From JADHUC01 sp964617665 (GTDB lineage Bacteria; Planctomycetota; Planctomycetia; Pirellulales; Pirellulaceae): a stretch of 39,883 nt of DNA. The position numbers and the translations under genes were made by a program. The DNA is taken from contig CAZUAH010000072.1 in the NCBI GenBank assembly GCA_964617665.1, positions 1-39,883 on the forward strand, written 5' to 3'. A model generated the notes under the pieces. The model saw only the letters and a program-made list of their open reading frames with translations, was not told the origin of the DNA and ran no database searches. This document shows positions 34,677 through 39,883 of this stretch, piece by piece; position 1 is the first letter of the stretch, and each line of letters opens with the position of its first letter.

Positions 34677-36461
34677 CTACTCCCGCCGCAACGTAAAACT
34701 GGTGTAGTGAAAGCCGGATTCGTCGTTGGTCAGCAGGCTGCCCCCGGGAGCCAGGTACTTGGCGATCACGGCGAACGGAGGCAATGGATTGTCGCGAAGC
34801 GCTTTATCCAAGGCACCTAACGCTTGGTTTCCTTCGGCTCCACTGGCAAGCCTTTCGCGAGTCGTATCCGCAGTTGCCAAGTCGTACAGCAATCGCATTC
34901 CTTCCTCTGGACGGTCGAACGACAGCAACCCCGGCTTCTCGCCGCCCGGCTGACGCCGTATCTTGCTGGCGATCAGTTTGAACTCGAGCTGGTTTGCCAG
35001 AGCCTTTGCCCCATCTTTCTTAGTGGCAATCACGTGTTTCAGCAAATCCGTGCTGTCGGTCAGTAGCAAGTAGTCGCCAACGAGAGCAAACGCTGGATCA
35101 GGCCTGCGCATTAGTGGCCGTTCCGGCCTATTGCGATTCCCTTCGCCCCTCTGAACCGCGGCGTAGTAGGTGTGGCCTCCAAACGCCTGCTCCTTCACGC
35201 GATTCTGGAACTTGCCAACGACGCGATCCACGACTTTTTGGAACTTCTTTACGTCCTTCAGCTTGACACCAACTAGATTGGCTCGGCTGTTCATTTTCAC
35301 TGGCCGGATCATCCACGCGATGTATGTAACACGACCGTCCAAAGCGTTCATGATGTCATCTTCGAACTCAACCTCCAGGCCGTCGGATACCCGTTGGTTG
35401 AAATCTCTTGCCAGAGCATCTTCGCCGCGAATGCTGTTGTACAACGTGCCGAACGCCGAGTAGGTCTTGGCGAAATCCCAGTTCAGCGTCACATAGGTGG
35501 CCACGTCCGCCGGCACCCAGGGTTCAGGCGTGGTGTCGCCGGATTCGAGCGCCAACATCTCGAGTATGCCTGAACGCGGGCTGTCCAACAGAAGGTGAAG
35601 ATGCGTAATGTCGTCAAACTCCTCGGTGGCAAGCGTGATGCTGCCGCCAGCCGCTTCGACGCCGTCCAAACCGAGCACTGGCAACATCGCCATCCCGGCC
35701 GCCGCAGCCATGTTGCCGCGAGTAATGCGTTTCACCAGCCCAATCGGGTCGACAAAAAAGGCGATCTGTGGCCGTTCGTCCTCGGAGCCCGCGCAACGTC
35801 GCATGATTGCGGTGAATTTCATGTTGTCGGCCAACGTGGGCACGTCACCGCCGTCCCAGGCGGTTAGCACCTGTTTTGCGGTTTCCACGTCCGTCGATAC
35901 AACGACCACGCCGTCTTTCTCGAAGTGAACAAACCGATTCTCCCGACCAAGAGCTTCGTAGCTCACGATTGTGGTACCCTTGACCGATTCGGTTGATTTC
36001 TCTGCGCCTTCCCGCGTCATCCCCTCGCCCACCAGATCGAGCAACTTCTGTGCGAAAGGCAGGCGATCGGCCACGTCGATTAGGAACACTACCGCCGGTG
36101 GCCCTTCTTCCGGGGACGTAACGGCGAAGCACATTTCGCCTTGCGGAATCGACAATATCTGGTCAAGCGACAGCCCAATTTGACTCTCGGCTTCGCGGAA
36201 TAGCTCGATCAGCGACTCGTACAATTGGGCCACCAGGGGGCGCATCTGGGGATCGCGGAATATTCGACCAAGTGCGGTCTTTTGGAACTGGTCGGCCAAT
36301 TCCGTCGCGTCTGCAATACGGACATAGGCGAGCGTGCTGTCCGGCAGCAGATGAGGCGCGGTAGGGCGCTCCTTCTCGGCCGATTGGATGGGGGCACTTG
36401 ACATACCTGCGCAGAGGCAAACGGCGACCAGAAGCGATACCAGGGGCCGGTGTAGCGGCAT
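34677..36461 (-). CDS. Large secreted protein, DUF3352-like
   Basis: About 594 aa. Signal peptide: basic MPLHRP, hydrophobic LVSLLVAVCLCAGM, cut near SSAPIQSAEK. The body has alternating strand/helix pattern with LLPDSTLAYVRIADATELADQF near the mature N-terminus, a segment common in DUF3352-like planctomycete exported proteins; ALVGDYLLLTDSTDLLKHVI is similar to the usual end domain. GGAG lies 8 bases before the start codon on the - strand. Function unknown; presumed periplasmic or cell-surface. It is divergent from the BON-domain gene at 36808. Confidence 0.75.
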   Translation of the reverse strand: MPLHRPLVSLLVAVCLCAGMSSAPIQSAEKERPTAPHLLPDSTLAYVRIADATELADQFQKTALGRIFRDPQMRPLVAQLYESLIELFREAESQIGLSLDQILSIPQGEMCFAVTSPEEGPPAVVFLIDVADRLPFAQKLLDLVGEGMTREGAEKSTESVKGTTIVSYEALGRENRFVHFEKDGVVVVSTDVETAKQVLTAWDGGDVPTLADNMKFTAIMRRCAGSEDERPQIAFFVDPIGLVKRITRGNMAAAAGMAMLPVLGLDGVEAAGGSITLATEEFDDITHLHLLLDSPRSGILEMLALESGDTTPEPWVPADVATYVTLNWDFAKTYSAFGTLYNSIRGEDALARDFNQRVSDGLEVEFEDDIMNALDGRVTYIAWMIRPVKMNSRANLVGVKLKDVKKFQKVVDRVVGKFQNRVKEQAFGGHTYYAAVQRGEGNRNRPERPLMRRPDPAFALVGDYLLLTDSTDLLKHVIATKKDGAKALANQLEFKLIASKIRRQPGGEKPGLLSFDRPEEGMRLLYDLATADTTRERLASGAEGNQALGALDKALRDNPLPPFAVIAKYLAPGGSLLTNDESGFHYTSFTLRRE

Positions 36462-36807
36462 AATGCATCTCCAATTGCAGATGTACGGGGAGGGTACGTA
36501 TAATTGACAGTACCCAATGATTGGTGGGTCAGTTTTGTCTGAGTTGTAGGAAATCGCTGCCTTTTCCCATAGTGTGACGCTTGCAGCTTCGTCCGGTTAT
36601 TCGGACTACGACGGCAAATATTGAGTAAATGGCCTGTAATGACGATCGCTGTAATACCGAAGGTCGAGTGGCGATGCTCGATGCTGTGTACGATCCAATG
36701 GCGTCGCGTTTAGTATTCTGTGGGGCTGTTTCCAACGAGCAGATTGGCTCGCGAGTACACCGTAAATGAGCCCCACACTCGGATAGAAACCAACTGGGAG
36801 TTGAACG
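36462..36807. promoter_or_regulatory. Divergent intergenic region
   Basis: About 345 bases between two outward-reading genes, so promoters for both should lie here. A TTGACA at 36504-36509 has no matching -10 box at usual spacing. A small palindrome CCAAT-G-ATTGG is at 36514-36524. GGGAG lies 7 bases before the BON gene start. No further feature seen. Confidence 0.35.
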
Positions 36808-37428
36808 ATGTGGCGAAACCTTGCTGCCGTGCTTTCATTCGCAGGCTTTTGTCTGACCGGCTCAGTTACCGTCCTGGCCCAGCAAGCAGGAACTCAGCAG
36901 GCGGGCAATCAGACAAGTGGCGTGACCGTTCAGGGGCTTCAGGCCTCAACGGCGGGCGTACGCGATACACAACAGCCTGGTGAGTTGATCGGTGGCACTG
37001 GAGAAGGGATCGGCAACTTGCGTGGACAGACCGATGCGACGGGCCAAGCAGCCCGGCCAAGGGCTGGCGGCACCGGTGGGCAGCGCCAGCTCAACCAGCT
37101 CTTCAATCAGTTCAATAGCAATTTCAGGAACTCGATGTACGACGCGCGTGCACGTCTTCGGTTTCCCGTCAGTTTGGGCTTCAAACCGATGGCGCAGTCG
37201 ATACAAGCCGTTTCAGGCGAGCGCGTTCAGAATCGCTTGGCTAGGATCCCGCGGTTGCGCGAGAACGGTCCGCTTACGGTGGAAATGGATGGTCGGATTG
37301 CAGTCCTGCAGGGCGAGGTGGCCTCTGAAGACGCCCGTGACCTGGTCGCCCGCGTGGTTCTCTTGGAACCGGGGATCTCGGACGTACAAAACGAGCTGCG
37401 CGTGGCGAAGCCGAAGACGGCTCCGTAG
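36808..37428 (+). CDS. Secreted BON-domain protein
   Basis: About 206 aa. Signal peptide at the N-terminus (LAAVLSFAGFCLTGSVTVLAQ). Then a Gln/Gly/Thr-rich low-complexity stretch (residues ~25-95), with Asn/Gln-rich QLNQLFNQFNSNFRNS, and a C-terminal BON-like domain: VQNRLARIPRL, GPLTVEMDGRIAVLQGEVASEDARDLVARVVLLEPGISDVQNEL. BON domains bind membranes or lipids in exported proteins. The 3' end overlaps the C-terminal codons of the - strand lipoprotein gene by 155 bases. Ribosome binding site GGGAG precedes ATG. Confidence 0.82.
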   Translation: MWRNLAAVLSFAGFCLTGSVTVLAQQAGTQQAGNQTSGVTVQGLQASTAGVRDTQQPGELIGGTGEGIGNLRGQTDATGQAARPRAGGTGGQRQLNQLFNQFNSNFRNSMYDARARLRFPVSLGFKPMAQSIQAVSGERVQNRLARIPRLRENGPLTVEMDGRIAVLQGEVASEDARDLVARVVLLEPGISDVQNELRVAKPKTAP

Positions 37429-38326
37429 CGGCAGCAACTCCCGAGCGCGACCGTGCCTTGGACGCCTCCTTGCTTTTCGCGTTTGAACCAGAAATGGGTG
37501 GCATGCGGCGCGCCCCTTCGCTCTTCTCTTTCAGCTCGCCTTCTTGAACTCCGCCTGCCATTCCTTTTGCGGTAGATTCTTGGATCAGCCGCTGGTTCAT
37601 GGTCATGGGTACCCGAATGGTGGTTGACCGCAGACGCTTTCTTGTAGCGTCCTTGGGAACGTACGTATCCGTCTGCTTCCACTGGTCGCGCGTCGAGGCA
37701 ACTGCTTGGTCCGAACGTTCAAACGAGGCTGGGCGAACGCCTTGATCAGCCGTTGGTGACAGCGGCGTGAAATATCCCTTTGGTTGCGTTTCGACGTTTT
37801 CCGGCACCTTGCCCTTCAGAACATTGACCGTCTGAGTGCCCATGACCACATCGCCGTCGGTGGAAGTGAAGACCGGCAGCAAACTGACCGATTTCCTCAC
37901 ACCGCCTACTTCGTCCCAGGGCAGCCAAATGCTGTACGAGGCACCCAAATCGCTGGGGGTGAAGTGTTCGGTGAACTGCTCCGCCGTGAAGACGAATTTA
38001 CGTTCTGGTACTTCTGCGGGCGAGCCTTTGACGGAATCGTCATAGCCGTAGACAACCAATTGGCCCTCGATGGGCACCGGTTCGCTTTTCTCGTTGTAAA
38101 AGTACAACCTGCCCCCGAATCCTCGGGTCGGCGGGCGTCCAGGTTGGGTGTACACGGCGTGGGACCAGATCGCGGCCATTTTCTTGGGCGATCCGTATTT
38201 GTCTGTCTTGCCGTTCTTTATGAACGGCAACTTATCGGCAACCGTGTCCAGCGTCTTAGAATCCGTGGCCGCACATCCGGCGACGAGAAGCACAGCGAAT
38301 GCTAACAGCGAGATACGTGTTCTCAT
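37274..38326 (-). CDS. Probable lipoprotein of unknown function
   Basis: About 350 aa. The start is the ATG at 38326, giving MRTRISLLAFAVLLVAGCAATDS, a clear type II signal with lipobox VAGC and lipidated Cys at about residue 18; GGGAG lies upstream on this strand. An in-frame extension to 38413 is not needed. Middle part has VPIEGQLVVYGYDDS and YSIWLPWDEVGG. The last ~65 residues are Arg/Pro/Ser-rich and overlap the BON gene antisense by 155 bases; this tail may be unreal, for example after a frameshift. It is 132 bases downstream of the secretin gene on the same strand, so a link to secretion is possible. Confidence 0.7.
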   Translation of the reverse strand: MRTRISLLAFAVLLVAGCAATDSKTLDTVADKLPFIKNGKTDKYGSPKKMAAIWSHAVYTQPGRPPTRGFGGRLYFYNEKSEPVPIEGQLVVYGYDDSVKGSPAEVPERKFVFTAEQFTEHFTPSDLGASYSIWLPWDEVGGVRKSVSLLPVFTSTDGDVVMGTQTVNVLKGKVPENVETQPKGYFTPLSPTADQGVRPASFERSDQAVASTRDQWKQTDTYVPKDATRKRLRSTTIRVPMTMNQRLIQESTAKGMAGGVQEGELKEKSEGARRMPPISGSNAKSKEASKARSRSGVAAATEPSSASPRAARFVRPRSPVPREPRGRPGHGRLQRPPRPAGLQSDHPFPP

Positions 38327-38380
38327 GATAAGTGCTCCCAGTGGGCCATCGGCATTTGTCTCGGACGATCGACCCCGTAG

Positions 38381-38400
38381 CTGAATTCGCAAGAATTCAG
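38381..38400. repeat. Palindrome CTGAATTC-GCAA-GAATTCAG
   Basis: A perfect 8-bp stem with a GCAA tetraloop, between the lipoprotein and secretin genes. The core is, from memory, a common dispersed repeat in planctomycete genomes. A partial copy, GATTCTTGCGAAATC, follows in reverse orientation at 38425-38439. Confidence 0.6.
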
Positions 38401-38416
38401 ACGATTCTGGCAACCT

Positions 38417-38449
38417 AGCCCCTCGATTCTTGCGAAATCAGCTAAGGGG
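38417..38449. repeat. Second hairpin, possible terminator after the secretin gene
   Basis: CCCCT (38419-38423) and AGGGG (38445-38449) pair around the partial repeat GATTCTTGCGAAATC. It lies just past the secretin stop on the - strand and could act as a terminator. The pairing is short, so this is uncertain. Confidence 0.35.
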
Positions 38450-38458
38450 TGTGCGGTG

Positions 38459-39883
38459 TTACCGGGCCATCGGCATTGTATTGGGGGAAGGGTATGGCTC
38501 TGGATTACCTTGATAATGTGTTCGTCCTCCCGACACGGCATACGGCCTGCCGGGCATTTCACGCGATTCTGGAAAACGGGCCTGTCCCATTGCAGCGTCG
38601 GACCGTCTCTCGTAGGCAGCCGGTACATCGCGATACACCGGCGCGCGCGGGTTGGAGGGGTGATGGTACGACGGAGCGACCGACGGTATTGGCGCCGCTC
38701 CCATAGTCGCCTGATTATTCGTTGTATCGTTATCTCCCTGATGTGTCCGTCGGCTGCTAGGTAGAACTGGCAACGCCGGATCGAGTTCATCAGCCTCGAT
38801 CGGTTGGGGAACCGGCTCCACATTCGCACCGGCAGGATCCACATGTGGAAAAATCACGGGCGCCGCGCGGTGTCTGCACTGCCACTCGCCGTCGCACCAC
38901 CAGCCCGGTCGAGCGGACAAACCCACATCGCCGTAGATGTCGACTACGTCAGCCAAGCACCAGCTCATTCGCTCCGATTCCGCATAGCGGATCATGGCGT
39001 TCTGGTCCTCGTCGTTATTGTGAATCACTGTCGGTGTCAAGATGATCAGTAACTCGGTGCGGACTTCGCTGTCCTGCGTGTACGACAACAGCGGGCCGAC
39101 AACCGGGAGGCGCGAGACGTATGGGAAGCCGCGAACCTCCAGTGCTTTGTTCGATTGGATCAGGCCCGCAAATACCACGGTTTGACCGCTATTGGCGCTG
39201 ATCGTCGTGCTGGCACTGATTTCGGCGATGTTGGCAATGTCGTTGCCGTTAATATTGACGACCCTCGTGTCATCAATCCTCGATCTGGCGACATCGACTT
39301 GCATAACCACCGAGCCATCGGGAGTCACCCTGGGCGTTACATCCAATTGCAGGCCAACGGCCGTTTCGACGGTTCCCTGGGTCGTCGAGGTGTTGTTCTG
39401 TGAAATATCGCCTGGCCGAGCCGTTGTTTCTCCCACAAACACGGATGCCGCTTGGCTGTCCAGCGTGGTGATATGCGGTCGGGCGAGAATCTGAGCACGC
39501 CCATCCTCCTGTAATGCTCGAATGAGAACGGATACCGAATCTTTGCTTGCCGAAAGAACGAGACCGCCGTAGCCTTCATCGCTACTGACTCGGCCAAGCC
39601 CAAAGGCGGACAATGCCTGAGCACCAAGTTGGCCAGGGATGCCAGCATCGCCAAGGGGTACATTGTTGAAATTCAAACCAGGTCCCCCCCCCGCCGCATA
39701 CGTGCGATCGAATAGTAGCGAGTCCTGTATGCCAAATTCCGCCCCAAACTCGTAGGTGTCGGTCAGCGCCACCTCGGCAATCAGGACATCGATTTTGATC
39801 ACCGGCAAGCTTCTATCGAGCGATTCCACGACGTGCTTGACTTCGTCGAACAACTCGGGAACGGCGCTAATGATGATCGAGTT
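38459..39883 (-). CDS. gspD: Type II secretion secretin (GspD/PilQ family), N-terminal part missing
   Basis: The frame is open to the right edge of the window, where NSIIISAVPELFDEVKHVV continues upstream; the N-terminal part is outside. The visible part has the secretin domain: VLIAEVALTDTYEFGAEFG, ILARPHITTLDSQAASVFVGE, VGLQLDVTPRVTPDGSVVMQV, and VVFAGLIQSNKALEVRGFPYVSRLPVVGPLLS. This forms the outer-membrane pore of type II secretion or pilus systems. After the pore domain about 180 residues are a Pro/His/Arg-rich tail with no recognised motif, unusually long. A G9 run on the coding strand (39684-39692 read as C9 on +) lies in the AGGGPG segment. Confidence 0.9.
   Translation of the reverse strand, partial: NSIIISAVPELFDEVKHVVESLDRSLPVIKIDVLIAEVALTDTYEFGAEFGIQDSLLFDRTYAAGGGPGLNFNNVPLGDAGIPGQLGAQALSAFGLGRVSSDEGYGGLVLSASKDSVSVLIRALQEDGRAQILARPHITTLDSQAASVFVGETTARPGDISQNNTSTTQGTVETAVGLQLDVTPRVTPDGSVVMQVDVARSRIDDTRVVNINGNDIANIAEISASTTISANSGQTVVFAGLIQSNKALEVRGFPYVSRLPVVGPLLSYTQDSEVRTELLIILTPTVIHNNDEDQNAMIRYAESERMSWCLADVVDIYGDVGLSARPGWWCDGEWQCRHRAAPVIFPHVDPAGANVEPVPQPIEADELDPALPVLPSSRRTHQGDNDTTNNQATMGAAPIPSVAPSYHHPSNPRAPVYRDVPAAYERRSDAAMGQARFPESREMPGRPYAVSGGRTHYQGNPEPYPSPNTMPMAR
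39684..39692 (-). repeat. Homopolymer G9 in the secretin coding strand
   Basis: Nine consecutive C on the + strand, G9 in the coding sense, encode part of GGGPG in the secretin. A slip here would break the secretin frame. Probably a chance run in glycine codons. Confidence 0.6.

Overview
The window looks like a chromosomal segment of a planctomycete, probably Pirellulales-like. This is inferred from the gene types, not from a search. The signs are a secretin beside small secreted proteins of unknown role, a long DUF3352-like secreted protein, a haem-motif secreted protein, an APS kinase with an extra loop, and intergenic palindromes of the kind dispersed in planctomycete genomes. No rRNA, tRNA, CRISPR array or intact insertion sequence was seen.

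Positions 80-31690 form one large cell-surface polysaccharide locus in two parts. Part 1 (80-22754, all + strand) holds: APS kinase; a WecC-type UDP-ManNAc dehydrogenase; a Wzx-like flippase; an APH-fold kinase followed by a methyltransferase; a Wzy-like polymerase; a CapA-like protein; a sugar-transfer-associated ATP-grasp protein; an AsnB-type amidotransferase; a second ATP-grasp protein; two GT4 glycosyltransferases; a fused MDR/Gfo-Idh-MocA oxidoreductase; an alpha/alpha-barrel-like protein; a WecG/TagA (GT26) glycosyltransferase; and an O-antigen ligase/polymerase fused to TPRs.

A NusG/RfaH-like antitermination gene (22816-23379) lies on the - strand. A roughly 690-base non-coding region with several inverted repeats follows. 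Part 2 (24072-31690, + strand) holds: a Wza-like SLBB export lipoprotein; a Wzc-like BY-kinase with a (Tyr-Gly)9 tail; a WecA-type initiating transferase; UDP-glucuronate decarboxylase; and UDP-glucuronate 4-epimerase.

Together these suggest a Wzx/Wzy-type pathway. The WecA-like enzyme would load the first sugar on undecaprenyl phosphate. GT26 and GT4 enzymes would extend it, with precursors from WecC and the two UDP-sugar enzymes. Wzx would flip it, a Wzy protein would polymerise it, and Wzc/Wza would control length and export it. The kinase/methyltransferase pair and the CapA/ATP-grasp/AsnB/ATP-grasp block point to phosphate, methyl and amide decorations. These assignments are inferences.

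Positions 31744-39883 are outside the locus: two converging secreted proteins, a Nudix hydrolase, a large DUF3352-like secreted protein, a BON-domain secreted protein, a lipoprotein, and the C-terminal part of a type II secretion secretin cut by the right edge.
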